From NCBI RefSeq assembly GCF_949628215.1, contig NC_134286.1:3720001-3784000 (forward strand): a DNA stretch of 64,000 nt, given 5' to 3'. The notes below the pieces were generated by a model. The model saw nothing but the letters and a program-made list of their open reading frames with translations. It was not told the origin of the DNA and did no database searches. Source of the stretch: Phalacrocorax aristotelis. Lineage: Eukaryota; Chordata; Aves; Suliformes; Phalacrocoracidae. Of this stretch, positions 49,505 through 63,352 are shown piece by piece. Within the stretch, counting starts at the first letter, position 1. Every line of letters begins with the position of its first letter. The position numbers were made by a program, and so were the translations under genes.

Positions 49505-52500
49505 CTCTAAAGCAATCTAAAGAAGAAAAAGGATTTGCAGTTTTTGAATGCTTAGCTCACAAATGCTGAGGTCTTGCCCAGTGCAAGACAGATTATGGAC
49601 CTGCCTCTGCCTCAGCCAGTTCATACGGCCGCCAGTGAGTTACTGCATTTGTCGTAATTAACATTGAAGTCTTGGAACAGAAATTAAGACATGTAAAGTG
49701 TGTTGAAGCTAGAGATGTTAAAATGTATTTAATTGTTAGTATCTGTTGGGTTGCACAGTGTTGTTTAAATGTACACAGCCAGGCTGTTTGAGGGCAGAGT
49801 TACTCCTGGTGATCCCGTTGTCCTGTGGGGTAGAATGGCATTTCAGCTTAACAGTTCTCAGTTATGAGAACTGTGAAGCTGGAAGCAAACAGCATTTTCT
49901 CCCATTGAGAGTGGTGAGAGTTTAGGTAGTTAGAATGAGAAGTACTGATTCTGCTTAATTGTGATATCTAATGATGTTGCAGTATGGAGCAGGGTGGCTG
50001 CAAGACATCAAGTAGAGAGAGGTAGAAAGTCCGTCTTTAAATAAACGTCAGGTAAAGGACTGAGTGTTCATTTAGAAATGTGTATAGCAGTATTGCCTTT
50101 CAAAAGTCATAATTAATCTTGGAGTGTTAGCCAGTCGATCATACGGCAGTATAATAATTAGGCACAAACGTTCTAATTCAGTGTGGTAATAGCTGAAAGG
50201 TGCCATGTGCTCTGAACGTGGTCCAAAAGGAGAAGCTGAACTGTCCTTTCAGTCATATTTAACGCTAGTTCTGGTGTGACTTTGAAGTCGGTGGTTTACC
50301 AAACCAACGGGTGTGTAGAATGGAGCAAATATGGCTCATGTTGTCTGTTGCCTAAACTGTTTTTGTCAAGATGGCTGGTAACTTTCGTGAATGGTGTAGT
50401 TGGAAAGGATACAGGAGTGCTGCTTGCTTTCTGGCAGTACCTGATGTTCTGTAGTGTTTTATTGCTCAATGGGTAGGTGTTTTGTAGAAATTTCAAAATA
50501 TTTTTATTTGCACAGTTAATAAAAGTAGATGTATTCTGCTTAGTAAAATTTTTTATCAGGGTGAATACAATGTTGAGTGTGAAATACTCTGTTATAGTTC
50601 CTTCATCCTTAAAAGATCAGACTTTTATCCTCTGAAGGGAATAGTGACCTTGCCAAGTGTAGGAAGAGGATCTGGGTTGCAGTGTTCACAGCTTCTTGAT
50701 CTCAGACTGAGAAGCAGTGCATGCTTCTGTTGCAGATGCTGACTTCTTAAATACAGCAAGTAATTATAGTACTATATAGGCAGAATAGAGCCAGTTCCAT
50801 ATAAACTAAATCAGTAACCAGTACTTGTACAAAAAACTGGATTTCATCAGATGTGGCTCTGTACGAGAACAGAGAAGCTGTTTGTGGTACATCTGCACTC
50901 GGGTTGGAGCTGCCTTCTTGCTTCTGTTGACATCAAAGGTAAGCATTTTCTTGACTTTGCAGTCCTCCTCTAGTTCTCCTGTTCTCCTCTTACTTGTATG
51001 AGACCTCTGTTTTTAATTGTTATGGAGATGGTGTTCATGTACCTTCCACAGAGGCAGAGGCTTGCAGTTGGGGGTCTTTCTGGTTGCTGTATTGATTATT
51101 GGTGGTGGTAGAAGGTGTGCAAGATCTCTTACACCTGCAGATGTCTCTGTATTTAAAACAAACAAACAAAAAAGCCATGCCTTAGTGATGTTAACTTAGT
51201 GTTGAGGGGACATAAAGAAACTAACTGTAGAAGATGATGGATGTCTGCTTGCCATTATGATCTGTTATTTTTCCATGTGAAGCTTGCATTTATTCGCAGG
51301 TGCTGTGTACGTAGCGGACTTCATCTAAACCGGCATGGATTCAGCATGTGTACTTGCACTATCAGGCATCACTAATGCCATTGTAGTGCGCATCCCAGCC
51401 TAGTGAGATATCCTAGAAATCCATATTTAAGCAAATCCAGTTTAGTTCGAAATGAATAATGTTCAAATTCAGAGGGGAGAACATGGAAGAAGCACAGTAA
51501 CTGAACACAAATGTATGGTGTAGCGGGGTTAGAGTTTCTTTAACTCTGTTCAGAGAATCTGTAAAAGGTATGTAGTTGAGACAAATGGGGGAATGTATAT
51601 TTTGTTTTTCTTCTGGTAGATTTCCAGAAGTTTGTCACATAAAAATGATTTTTAATTGTGTTAGGATTTATTAGTCTATTTTACCAAGCATACCTCTAAA
51701 ATTATTATATAATTTAATGTGGTGCTCATTTACATAATTTAGAAGCGAGCAGTAAAGCATGCAGTTTTGCAGAGATCATCTTTAAAATACTCTGATTATT
51801 GGCATTGCCAATAACAGCTCAGATGGAATAAAGCAGCTCTGTTTATAGACACTCTCACACTCAACATAATCTCATGTTCCAAGTTTTTTGTCACTACATG
51901 AAAAGTCATTTTTGGCTTGCATTGTAACTTTGAATTTCTTAAGTCATTTTTTCCCCTTGTGGTATGATGAAAGAAATACCGGTTGAATAGTTAAGCTTTG
52001 TTTTTGGAAGAAGAAAAAAAAAGTCCAAATTTCAGGAGCAGTTTTGATATCTTTCTGGAAAAGAAAACACAGAAATCCATTCCTTTTGATTTATGAGCTC
52101 GTGGTGTTAATGTTTGAGCAGATACTGGGTATTTGTGGAAATATCTGTAAGTCTTGAAGGTTTCGCAACTTCCATCACAAAACTGTGTTACTATGGAAAA
52201 GTGGTGTTCACTCTTTTGACAAGTGTGACACTTAACCAAGGAATAAAAATAATACAAACCACATAATACCCAAACCGAGGAGGGAGTTGTCTGTGCAGAC
52301 AGTTTGTTGACACTTTGTTGGAAAAGATTTCTCTGATCTGCTTGTTGGGTAGGATCAAAAATACATCTGAATTGGACAGGACTGTGAACGTTTTGTTGGG
52401 GATGTTGCTACATATACATGCCTTCTAAATTGAGGCATAGTTGTTACAAGTTCAGGGCCTAAATGGTGAACAGATAGACTGTCCAGGCCTGATGAAATGC

Positions 52501-54619
52501 CAGTAGCTTGTTAGAAAAGGCAGAATCGAACGTTTAAGCACTTTTTTTAGAATTAATCTATTTTTTCATAGCTTTCCAGGTAAGGTGTACAGTTCTTTTG
52601 AGATTGGAAAATAGCATGTCTCTCTGTATTTTTTTTTCCTTCTAAGATTTTTTTTTTTTTCCAAACATGGATGCAGTGAAGAAAAAACCTGCAGTTTTTT
52701 TCCATGGTGTAGGCTGTCAGAAGTGACGCTCATGAAGGTTTATTTCTGCAAAATATGAAAATGTGCTCATAAAATTGATGCTTTGAATTTTTTCGTGTTT
52801 AGAGTTGGCTGTAGTGCAGTTCAGCGTTTGTTGCTCCCCCCCTGCCCCTTCCAAAAGATTTGAGGGCCGGGACACCAGTGTTTGTGTATGGGGTGGACTC
52901 TGGTACACCTCGAGGAGAAAATAGCCGGAGAGGTTCTTCCTTTGTTGTCCCTTCCCTCCTGACGGGGTCTCGGTTTAGGGCTCTGAGCCAGACCAGCTCA
53001 GTGTGGATGTTGTTTTGGAGTCCTTTTAATGTGGATGTGAAGCAGTTTGTCTGTCCTTTGTTTTGCAAGAATTCTCTTTTTAAAAAACAAAGCTCTAGCT
53101 ATGAAGTAGCCTATTTGTCCTAAAACTTATGAAAAGGAGGGGGAGGGAAGGCTGGGACCCATCTTTATAACAACAATCAGCCTTTGTAAGGTTTCATTCC
53201 AGGCTAATGGCTGGTGAAATTGTTCTGGGTAGTTAAAATGAAATGAAATGAATTAAAGAACATGAAGGAGAGCAAGCAGAATGGTTTATTGCTTTTCTTT
53301 GAAGGCACAATAGCTATACTCTGTCTCTTTTTGTTACTCATATCTGTGTGGCGGATATTTAAAGTCGGGGTTTTGAATAGCATGATGGCTAAATGAGGGC
53401 TATAAATCGAGGGCTATGGTGCAAAATTCTAGTGCTAGCAAGTACTAAAACACAATACCAAAGAGGCTGGGACCTAAAATTGTTTTAGACTGATGAATAT
53501 GCAGGCATAAAACCAAGAAAAAAAAAGTTTCTTACCAAAACCCACAAATTTTCAATTTTTTAAAAAAGGAAAACAAATATTTTGAACACTTTAATGCTTT
53601 CAATTTATACTTGAATGTTACCAAAATTTCCTTAAAAGCCTGAAGATCCATACTTAAGAATTTTGGATAAAAGTATGAAAAACATGAAGTAGTCAACTAT
53701 TTTTATTAATAGGAAAATGTGAAGATGTTAAGAAGCTGGTGTATAGGATTTCATCTATAAACCTACAAATGTAGCCAAACAAAAAATTTTTTCCTTCTGT
53801 GTGTTAGCTTGCCGATAGCAACACAAAACTTTCCCAAAATGGGATAATGCAGCTTAGAAAGCACCTGGTTTAAGACTGTTGTTACACAGCTGAAAAAATA
53901 AAGTGTCGTATCAGGTTGGGGTCACGTTTGTCTAAGAAAAACTAACAGGAGGATTTCTATTGTCAACACAGGAGATGAGCGGTATGATAACAGCAAATTA
54001 TACTCTCTGATCCACCCCTCTGTTATAGAAGTGACTAGAGATTAAAGCCTCAGCCAGGAATTTCATTACTCTTATACATTTTTCACAAAGGCAGTATTTG
54101 CAAAAATACTGGTAAAGAAGGATCAGAAATTTTCTTGAAAGCATGAGATCATTTTTGACTGTGTGTGCGTGCGCATATATATGTGAATGCTACTGTAAGC
54201 ATATTTAGTCCCCAAAAAGAAACATAATGCATTTATTAAAGTTAGTATATGTGCAAAGGCCTTAGGCTCCATAATGTGAAACTGGATGTTTGCTGGTATT
54301 TAGTTCATGTTATGTGAGAGGGCTGGGGGCTTTTGTTTGGCTTTAATTTTTTTGGGGGGAGTTAAAACATTAGCATAAGAATATAAACTAAAATTGAAGA
54401 TAATTTAGAATACTACGAGTTAAATAAAGAGAAAGGTTTTTAGGGGGCGAAGAGTACAGAACTTGGTTGCTTTCCAAACAAAAAAGTTTATTAACAGTAC
54501 TGGGTTTATTGCCACTCAATTAAGCCAAGCCCAGAGTCTGGGAACCTCATTTTTCAGGCTTTTAATAAGCAGTAGGGCTCAAGCCTTTTTGTAGTTAAGT
54601 CTCCATGAGAAATTGGCAA

Positions 54620-54960
54620 TGCTGCATCCAGCTCTTTCCCCAGCTTTCCCTGACACGCCGGGACCTCTGATGCTTCACAGCCCTCCTTGTCGGCCCCAGA
54701 ACACGCACTGCTTTGTCTCTGCTCCAAAGGGACCTCTCTTCTCCAGCGGTTGTCCTTGCGGAGCCAGAGGCTGTAAACCTGGCCACATCCAGCTGACCTG
54801 TCACAGGGCTGGCGAGGTGCCTGTGGGCTCTGGTTTCTCCCAGCGTTTGCAAACGCCTGAGCCAACCTTCGTGGATCCTGCTGGAGCTGAGCTGCTGCAC
54901 TGGAGTAGGGGGGCACCATCCTTCCCTTGGCTTTTGAGGTTGCTCAGCAGAGTTGGGGGC
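54620..54960. other. GC-rich patch of unknown origin
   Basis: About 340 bp of distinctly higher GC and CpG content within AT-rich intron, with three open frames of 121-126 codons on both strands. It contains the 14-bp palindrome gcgtttgcaaacgc at 54843. The frames show no signal peptide, domain or bias that favours one of them. It may be a decayed insertion, an intragenic regulatory element or an unannotated exon. Confidence 0.5.
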
Positions 54961-55302
54961 TTCTACTTTCCTCACCTTTTTTTCTCACACTAAAAGCATT
55001 TTTCCTAAAGGCTTTTTCTTCAGTATTTGTGTATTTAATCGTTACTGTGTCTATCTCCAGTGAAATGTAGCTGCAGCTAATCTACCTTTAAACTAGCTAG
55101 ATAGGCCCCTTGCAGCAGCTGACCTACGAGAGTTCGTTGCTCAGGGCTGCAAAACCTGTGAAGAACAAGACATGTTACACTTCATCAAGCTTCCTCCTGG
55201 TATTCTTAGGCTGCTGCCTGCACTGGCTGGAGTAAAGCTGCCTTGGGTATTTATACAATTACACTGCAGTCACTGCAGTTTCCATAAAACTATTGTGTGA
55301 CT

Positions 55303-55328
55303 CAAAAAAAAAAACAAAAAAAAAAAAG
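55303..55328. repeat. A-rich tract
   Basis: A11-C-A12-GG without target-site duplications or a recognisable upstream body. Confidence 0.8.
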
Positions 55329-58300
55329 GTGGGTGGGAGAGATCTACTAAGTTGTGGTGTGGGGCTGCAGGGCGTCTGGTACTTGATAGCTCTTAGTCCA
55401 TTGTGGGTGGACAGCCATGCTGAAGGATGCAGTGTGCTGCTGGGTTACGCTGTCTAGATCTGCCCGTCAGTGTTGTGAGAGTTGTCCTGAGAGACTGGCC
55501 TGATGGGTGGCATCACAGAGTGCTTATTCATCCCCAGAGTGTGCAAGTACAGTCATATTAGGAGAGCTAGCCAGCACCAATACCCGCCGCCTTGCCTTTT
55601 GCTAAAGGAAGCCTACTGAAGAAAGATAAAACTCCCAAGTCAAATTTGGGGTGCAGAGAAGTGAGAGCAGATGGGGCACGTATGACCGGGAAGGCACATG
55701 GGAGCTGAGGTGTGCCCCACTTCGTATACTTCAGTTGCTAATGAACTCCCACTGGCGAGCAAAGACTGCGTTAGGATGACCTGTCCAATTCTATCAGTAG
55801 CTAGTATGATAGGCATTAGAGTTTCCTTAAAAGAGTAATTTGGGGAGTGGAAGCAGGAATCTTAGTTGTAACCTGAGTGTTTGCAAGCGTGAAGCTGCTG
55901 TGCCACTTCTGATAGGAAGCAGCAGTCATATTTTTATGGTGCTAAGGAAGTTCATCCATCAGATTCAGGAGATGGATTAATTCCTACCCAGTGGCTTGCT
56001 GTGGAATTGCTATTTGGCACTGCCCGTCTATTATTGGAGAAGACTTACTTTGTAGTTGTTTCCTTTCCTAATAAGTTAATATGTAAGGCATTCGTTTGCA
56101 GATTCTTTACCATCAATAGGAAGTATCAGACTCCAAAATGAGGGGTTGGCTTTGTGTTCGGTTGGTAGGAAGTCTGCGCGAACACTTGTTGCCATTGCTG
56201 AATACTAGGGTTCTTTCTCTTACTTAGGAAGCTTTTTAAATGTCTAAAATATTAATATATTTTATAGTTATGCATTTAAAACTTTGAAGGAACAGTAGAA
56301 GTGTGTCAACGAAAATATTTATTACATCCATATGAAATGGCCCATTTTTTACTGACTGCTAGTATATTTCCATAACGAACATGTTACACTGGGATTGTGT
56401 TTACTTTAAAATTCTTCACTGCTTGGCTCTGATTGTATCTGTTATTGCATAAGAATAGTTTGCAGGGCAAAACGAATGAGTGGCTTTATGCATAATACGT
56501 GAGTATCAAATTAATCAAAATATAAGGTGCTTTCTGCTTTTTAATACTGACTAAATGTTTTCCTTGCAGAATTTAGTTGAGTTGGCTGCGAAATAGATTG
56601 TTATATTAAAATGTGCCCTTTTTTTTTTTCTCCCTATAAGAAAAGATTTGCCTTATTCTTTATAAAAAAAAGCCCCCCCGCACATGCAAACCCTGTTAAG
56701 ATTATTTAGCTATGGGAAGAATGCAGTACTAGCGTGTGTGTTATGAGGCTTAACTATGACTTTGGGAAGACGTGACAAATACTGAGGGGTAGTGGAAATC
56801 AGAACAGTAGCTCACCAGTTAGGTTTCTGGGGTTCCTAGCCTAATTCTTCGTAAGTGAAGGACATTTGACCCATTGTACTGGATGGTTGTCTACGGGTTT
56901 TCATTGCAGCTGAAAGCCACTGCTGGTGTTCTGAAGAGCTGGTGGTGGAAAACTGGAGCCATCTCATACTTGTGTGCTTTTTGAAAAAGAAATATAAATA
57001 AAAGCTTCCTACAGACTATCAAGCAAGCGGTATGGTGGTATACCACAGTTGTGTAGCTCTGGGCAACACCTGATACTTGAATTTCAATTAAGGAAAATCC
57101 TTGGGGGGAAAAAATGAAAGTAGTACATGGATTAGGGTCTCAATTTCTTTTGCCTTTTTTTTTTCTTCCTATACTTTGGATCCTTGTACAATTGTCCTTT
57201 GTTCAGAAACAAAAAAGGCTGGGATGTTGCTGCGTGCGTCCCTGAGGTTGCTTGCCCAGCTGTTGTCTGGTCTGTAAAGCAGTAACTTGGAGGTGAAGGG
57301 CTGTTTTCTGTCTTCACTGTCCTGAGCCATTCGGGCTTTTCAGCTCTTGTATTGTTGAATTTTGCACAAATAAGAACAGTTGTGACAAAGTACTTTCCTG
57401 ATGTGTCCTTATGGTTGGTCTGTACGTATCGTAGGAGTTTGATAGTTCTTAAGTAAGAACAACTGCAATGTACTGTTTGGCATTAATATTTTTAGACTAG
57501 GGTTAGTGTCACTGATGACACTCTCTAATGGAATGCATTCACAGTAATTTAACACAGAATAAGGAACTTGGAATATTGATCTTACTGGGTTATTACATTT
57601 GCTTTTAAAGGTAGATGAAGCATTAACACCTGAGGCTGCAACATTGATAGTAACATTGTCACTGCAAAAGCCTAATGGCTGTCAGTTTACTTCAGCGATA
57701 ATATAAAGAGCAGCCTACCTTTAAAGCAGGTGATTAACTTGCTTCTCTGTGCTGAAGCTGGGAGTGTGTTTCTACTGAGTTTCAGCAAAGGGCAGATTCG
57801 CAAGTTCTGCTTTGACCACGCAGTGGGAGTTTGCCAGTGATGGTGACGTGGATTTGCCAATGGCTGAGCATTTCTCAGGTGAGCTTCCCGTGATGATACT
57901 CTGGCCTTTTCTTAGGTGTTGTGTTGAAAACCAGTTCCAGAAAGTAAGTTTGAGGTGCATAGGAATAGAGATAGTCCCAGACGTTGTTTTTAGAAATTTG
58001 TGCTGTTTTGTTTATGGAAAACTGACTTGGAAATGTCCCAGGTTGCCACCACTCCCTTTAGTTAAGGAAAAGAAAAAGTGATTATGATTTTAGGACATCC
58101 TGTTGGGTACCTGTAGGATGAAAAGTGTTGTGAAGATACTTGTTGAAAGTGAGGCCTATTTTCAGTGGTGTTAGTCTTATTCTTTTTAATGGAAAATCAC
58201 TATTTGCAGGTGGAACCCTTTTTTTCCCCCCAGTTTAATTATATATTTCTAATTCTGCAATGATTATTTCAGTTTTTCTAGCCCCAGTAGGTTCCCATGC

Positions 58301-60689
58301 TTCCTTAATTGTCTTTCAGAAGGTCTATGTGTTGATTTCAACAAAAAGAAGAGCTTATACATTTTTTTTGATGGCTGCTTTTGATAAAATACAAAAATTT
58401 CTGAAAGCCTGTTGTAGAAGTCTGAGATGCAAACTTAACATCTAAGTAGTTCTAGCAAATAAGACTTCTAAAGCAGCTTTGACGGAAGAGGCAAATACTA
58501 TATTTGTATAGCGTGTGTTCAGGAATGCAGGAACTGTGTATTTAATATATGACTCTCGAAGGCATCTCCCACTCTTCTGCCATTTTTTTCTTCCTTGTAC
58601 TGCCTCAGCCTTTTTAGATACATAAATATATAATGAATTTATATATTCATATACATGGGGAGTGCTGGGAGGGCAAGGAAAAAAGGAATTGACATTTAAT
58701 AGTGGTAGTAATAAGTATTTTGTACATAAAACCTTGAATTAAGATGCAAAAAGTAAACTAAGTCAATGGAAGAAGCTAGTGTGATACAGGATTTGAAAAT
58801 GGCTAATGAGCACATACTGTGGAGGATTTGAGATTTCCCCTCCCCTTTTTCCTGTTCCTTTGGAGCCCTGGAGGTACCTGACAACATTTAAGGTTGAGTG
58901 TCGATTTTTGAATCTAATAATGTAGCAAAAGTCTAATAAAGTAATAAAGGTCACATGGTTTAGTTTTTTTCTTTTAAGCAGTTTGGCACAAAGCAATTAA
59001 AAGAGCTCATTCTAGTGGCTAATGAAAATCATAAACCAAAACACAAAATAAAGGCAGAGTATAAATTAGTGCTACTGAAAAGATGCTCCCCAACCAGCTG
59101 TGCTTACATACATCGAGTTTACATTATTAACTGCACCATTTCTCCAACCAGTATGTTGTCAGCACAGTGGAATGAAGCCTTCATCTTTACCCATTATTTC
59201 CTTTCATAAAAACTAAAATAACTTCATCATAAAATAAGATGGAAAATAAAGTCACATAAGATGCACTGTTGAAAATGTGCAGTTTCATCCAAATGTGTTT
59301 GTTTTTAAAAAAATTAAACCAACGGTGAAACTGCAAGTGAAGAGTTTGTTTAAGAAGAACTACAGAGCTTGCTGAGATAAAGATGAAAAATGCATGTGCG
59401 AGCTGGCGGTGCTGTTAGCCCCCCTGTTGGGGCTGACAGATCAGTCCAGAAGTGGCATCAGGGCAGGGAGGCATCAGCTTCAGTAATGGAGAGATGTCTG
59501 GTGGAAAGATTGCTCTATCACGGTGATGGGTTCCTCACACGTTATAAATCTAAGATTGTTCTTTCCTGCCGCAGAAATGAGCAGCTCTTTCTCCTTCCTA
59601 GAATGAAATGTCGGGTAGAGAAAGGAACAGAAATGAAAACGAAAAGTGAGGAAAGTTATCTTTTTAACATAAATCTCTTGTGGAAACAGTATCAGACCCA
59701 TTAGCGATTTGAAAAACAGCACTGTGCCAATCTTCTCCCTACGCATGGAAGGAAACAAGCTGCTTGATGGCATCTCCCTTCTCCCTTCCTCGGTGCTTTT
59801 AATCTAGGAGCACCAGTGATGGACTGCTCTAAATTTCTGTGTGGGAAGTGGGGTCCGAGGTGCTGACAGCTCAGGGAGCTGCCACCTATGCAGCAGTGAA
59901 AAGTTGAGGAAGGATCTTGTTCATTGCCTTAAGACGGCGATCAGAGGCAAGCGAGTTGCAGTTGTCCGGTCCCTCCTGCCCCCAGAAGGGAAGCCCCTGA
60001 GCAGTGGTTTCCAGAGAGGGCCCAAGAGCAGTAAAAAAATGGTACTGCAGCACACACCAGGGACTTGCTTGTCTGCTTGGATGTCTTTGAGAAATCCAGG
60101 ATTAGCCCATGGCACATAAGCACTGCCTATGAAAGCTAGCTCCGAATGCAAGCAAACTTCTTTCTTTTTTTTTGTTCTCCCCCTGCTGTTGCGTAGCTTA
60201 GTTTCATCTTATATTTGGTATGAAGAAGCATTACAACAGAGTTTGCTTTAAACCTTTCTGAGTTTGTTCAAAACGTTTTGGGAGTCCTGAAAATAATGCT
60301 CGTGGTTGTTTCTTCTGAGAAATGGAGGCAAGTCTGGTGAACGGCTAGGTGTTTGTCACACTACTAAGGGAAGTATTTTGGATCCTTATTATTCCTAAAT
60401 ATAGATACACAAACATAAATTAATTTATTTTGGCAAATTTGTATGAGCTTTGGTTAAGCTTAGGTAGCTTGTCAGTTTAGATTTCATAGGAGAAACGTGG
60501 AAATTTAGATGTAATAATTTATTGAACTGGCAAGGGAAACTTGAAATAAAATTTGTTGTTAAATGTAATTTACACCAGGCTGAAAGGTGGATGGCTAGAT
60601 CCAATGTAATGTGGTTTTCCATGGGTAGATCATGCTAAGCTGACTTGATAGCTATGTTTGAAGAGATGGCTGGTTTTCCAGACACAGGA

Positions 60690-61085
60690 AAGGCTGCCTC
60701 TGCTATCTGGACTTCCGTAGAGCATGTAGTATAGGAAATTCCTGGAGAGTTTGGTAAAAATGAGGAAAATGCTTTAGGGATATAAAATGTAATTTGAAAT
60801 CATCAGGCTTAAGGAAGGTTACTGATTGAGTTTTCAAGGATTGTTTTGTGGCTGATCTTGTTAAATATTTTTAATGATTGCCCTGGCCCGAAGAGTGGGA
60901 GTGTGGTAACGCAGTTTGCTGATGACAAATGTAAGAAGATATTGTCAATATAGAGGAGAACAAAAAAAGACAACTCGGTGACATGAAGGACTGGAGTAAT
61001 AGAAATGGGATGAAAATTACTAAGTTATAAGGCAAAGAATTCACTTCTGCTAAATCTGAAACACTAGGTCAGACAAAATAATATA
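60690..61085 (+). mobile_element. Ancient CR1/L3-type LINE fragment (reverse transcriptase region)
   Basis: On the + strand, a ctatctggacttccgtagag block (the 'YLDFSKAF' region), then ttgttaaatatttttaatga (the 'FNIFIND' region), then gcagtttgctgatgacaaat (the 'FADD' catalytic motif) and gacatgaaggactggagtaa with gggatgaaaattactaagtt (the 'DLxxLxxW...MKFN' region) follow one another at the spacing expected for reverse transcriptase of CR1/L3 LINEs. Frames are broken by stops and indels throughout. It is a dead, old copy with no coding capacity. Confidence 0.72.
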
Positions 61086-62226
61086 GTTGATTAAAAGAAA
61101 AAGACTGTAATAGAGACTGAGAAGAAGTAGTGGTGTAGACAAGTGAGAGAAAGCATCTGCTTCCTGTTATAACTCAGGTGAATAAAGCTATTCCAGGTAG
61201 GGTCTTTCCAGTGTCCTGAACAAAGGCATTAATACTTGTGTCATTACAGGAAGCTCCAATCTTATTTTATCTAGATAATTCCTATTACCTAGAATTATAT
61301 TTGGCTTTTTATGTTCTGCTTGTGTTGGTGACTTGCTGTCAGCTTACAGTCGGTAACAGATGACCTGTTCCACAGCGAAGGCAGTGGAAAGCCTCTGAAA
61401 GAGCTTGGAGCACTCTGTTAAAATGGTTGTAACTCAGCCTGAACTACTTTTATCCATCTTCTTAAATGTTTTCAGATATGTTTCCTTATTGGTTTTTCTC
61501 CACTACTTAAAAGTGTTTCTGCCTTCTCTGAACTGTGTATGCCATCTCTTCTGTTTTGGTCTCTTAATCGACTGCATTACCTTTGTCTCGCCTGCTGTTT
61601 CAGATTCTTGTACCCCTTGTCACTTGTTCCTCCCTTGACGTTTTCTTTATTTGTATTTATTGTCCTACATATTTGTTTTTACACTGTACTTTGTCTTTTT
61701 GTTTGTATAATCTGTATGTTCTGACTTTATTATGAGTAATCATTGAATCCCTTCTGTGCCCAGTGGGATGCTCGGTGTGTCAGGCGTTGCACATACACAA
61801 TCTTCTGCCTCCAGACTAGTGGTTACGGCCCTCGGTGACCTTTGTTTGCAGCGGGTGGTGGTTTTTCCTTCTATCTGTTCAGTAGAGAAGAACAAGCTAA
61901 GCCTGATGAACATGAGAGTGTTAGCACTGAGTTGTTTATCTCGCCTCGTCGTTTCTACCTGGAAAAGAGAGGAAGAAGTGTCCAAGTTGTACTGAAATAA
62001 AGGACAACTTGATGCCGATTGGACAGCGTCCCCGCAGGGTGAGGTGAGGCCATGCTTTCACAAGCAAGATGTGATTCTTGTGGCTGAGGTTGCATGGTAT
62101 GCTAATGAGGTAACAAGCCTGGTTTTAAGGGGATCCAAGCACTTGCAGTTTAGTCAGAGTGAACTGGAAAAGGTTCCTCAAATCCATCCAGCTGATGAAT
62201 GTAAGAGTAGGGAATGGAAAAAACTG
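61086..62226 (+). other. Intron 1 segment, no gene
   Basis: AT-rich, then T-rich (61405-61740) sequence between two LINE fragments. The overlapping Leu/Phe/Cys-rich + strand frames at 61405-61724 reflect T-richness. The early part could be further LINE relic, but I cannot align it. Confidence 0.55.
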
Positions 62227-62350
62227 AGTCATGGAATGGTTGGTGTTAGCGAGGACCTCTGGAGATGATCTTGTCCAAACCTCTGCTCAAGCAGGGTCAC
62301 CTATAGCAGGGTGCCCAGAACCATGTCAAACAGCTTTTAGAGATCTCATT
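62227..62350 (-). mobile_element. CR1 non-LTR retroposon, truncated 3' end
   Basis: tgagtcatggaatggttggt, then gaggacctctggagatgatc, tccaaacctctgctcaagca, gggtcacctatagcagggtg and cccagaaccatgtcaaacag match the reverse complement of the avian CR1 3' region closely, so the element lies on the minus strand. Only about 120 bp survive. Fewer mismatches than in the copy at 25919 suggest a younger insertion. Confidence 0.88.
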
Positions 62351-63352
62351 ACAATATTTCAATTACTCTTGCTCTTGATTATCCATATTTAATTATTTGA
62401 TAATGTACATAGTTCAAATTCTTCATGGGAGAGGAAGAGCCCCAGAGGTTCCCATGAAGAGGAGAGGAACCTCCTTCTCCCTTGTTCCCTTTTTTCCTGT
62501 TTCAAGGAGTAACTACACTGAAGTATGTTGCTCCTGCGTTTTGCAGTAGATGATGTCATGATTTGTATAGTTTCTCAAAAAAAAAAAAAACCCCAGACAA
62601 AATAAAGTCCCCAAAAAACCCTGTAGGAATGACTTATTATTGGTGACTGGGAGTGTGTGCTTGTTGTTTTCCTGCAGTTCTCTTGTATTCTATATGCTAT
62701 GTTGCATACAATGAAATAATCTGCTGTGAAAATACATGGATCTCCTAGTTTAGAAGACTTGACTTTGGAAGGTGGTACTTGATTACACCAATTGACTTAT
62801 CATTCAGAAGCATTCCAATAATTGGTTCAAACTTACAGTTTCTACGTTGTCTGCATGCTGTCCGCTCTGTTTTCTGGCCACTGCTCCTTCTTTTGTCTGT
62901 AGGACTTAAGCCATAGGCTGTTACTTCTCTTCTCTGTGTGCCTAAAACTGCTAAAACTGGAGATGACAGATGGGTTAGTGGATAAGGAATAGTGAATAGT
63001 AAACAGCAGTTTTCCTGTGTTGTCTTCTTAGACAATTGTTTTACAAATGTTAATGTAACTTCTGAGGTTTACAAACAGCTGGTGGTTGTTCAAATACTTT
63101 GGAAATAAAGCAGAACTGGACTGTTTTATTCACTTCTCAGTTTGCCAGCCTCTGTTGCATCTCATCAGCCTGCCTTCTGCACGGTTCTTTTCTCACCACC
63201 TTTGGGAGGTTTTCTGGCTCTTCCCCCCAAGTTTTCAGGTTAGTAATGAAATGTTGTCCTCCCGTAAAAATGTCATAATCCTCGAGTGATTTAAAGTGCT
63301 TTTGGATCTGAGATTGATGACACGAGGAGTAGTTTGCTGTAATACAGTTAAA
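62351..63352 (+). other. Intron 1 segment, no gene
   Basis: AT-rich intron with an A13 run and A/C-rich words at 62578-62625. No element or coding frame recognised. Confidence 0.6.
62578..62625. repeat. A-rich low-complexity tract
   Basis: A13-CCCC followed by A-rich words with C4 and A6 runs. Same class as the other A/C-rich tracts of this intron. Confidence 0.75.

Larger units (their letters stand above)
44801..60689 (+). other. Intron 1 segment, no gene
   Basis: Long AT-rich, T-biased intron. Contents noted: a G/T-rich tract at 45181, T-rich and A/C-rich tracts at 46501-46660, GT/AT microsatellites at 49137 and 49484, a CTCF-like inverted pair at 49236-49291, a GC-rich patch at 54620-54960 and an A-rich tract at 55303. 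I recognised no mobile element and no coding frame with a known domain. Confidence 0.6.

Noticed and set aside
54554..54993. Three overlapping frames of 121-126 codons as genes
   Set aside because: They occur on both strands because the patch is GC-rich, and none shows a domain or initiation context. The patch itself is kept as a finding.
59396..60120. Possible exon or gene in the frames near 59.4-60.1 kb
   Set aside because: Frames lie on both strands with no shared domain, and no promoter or CpG signal is present.
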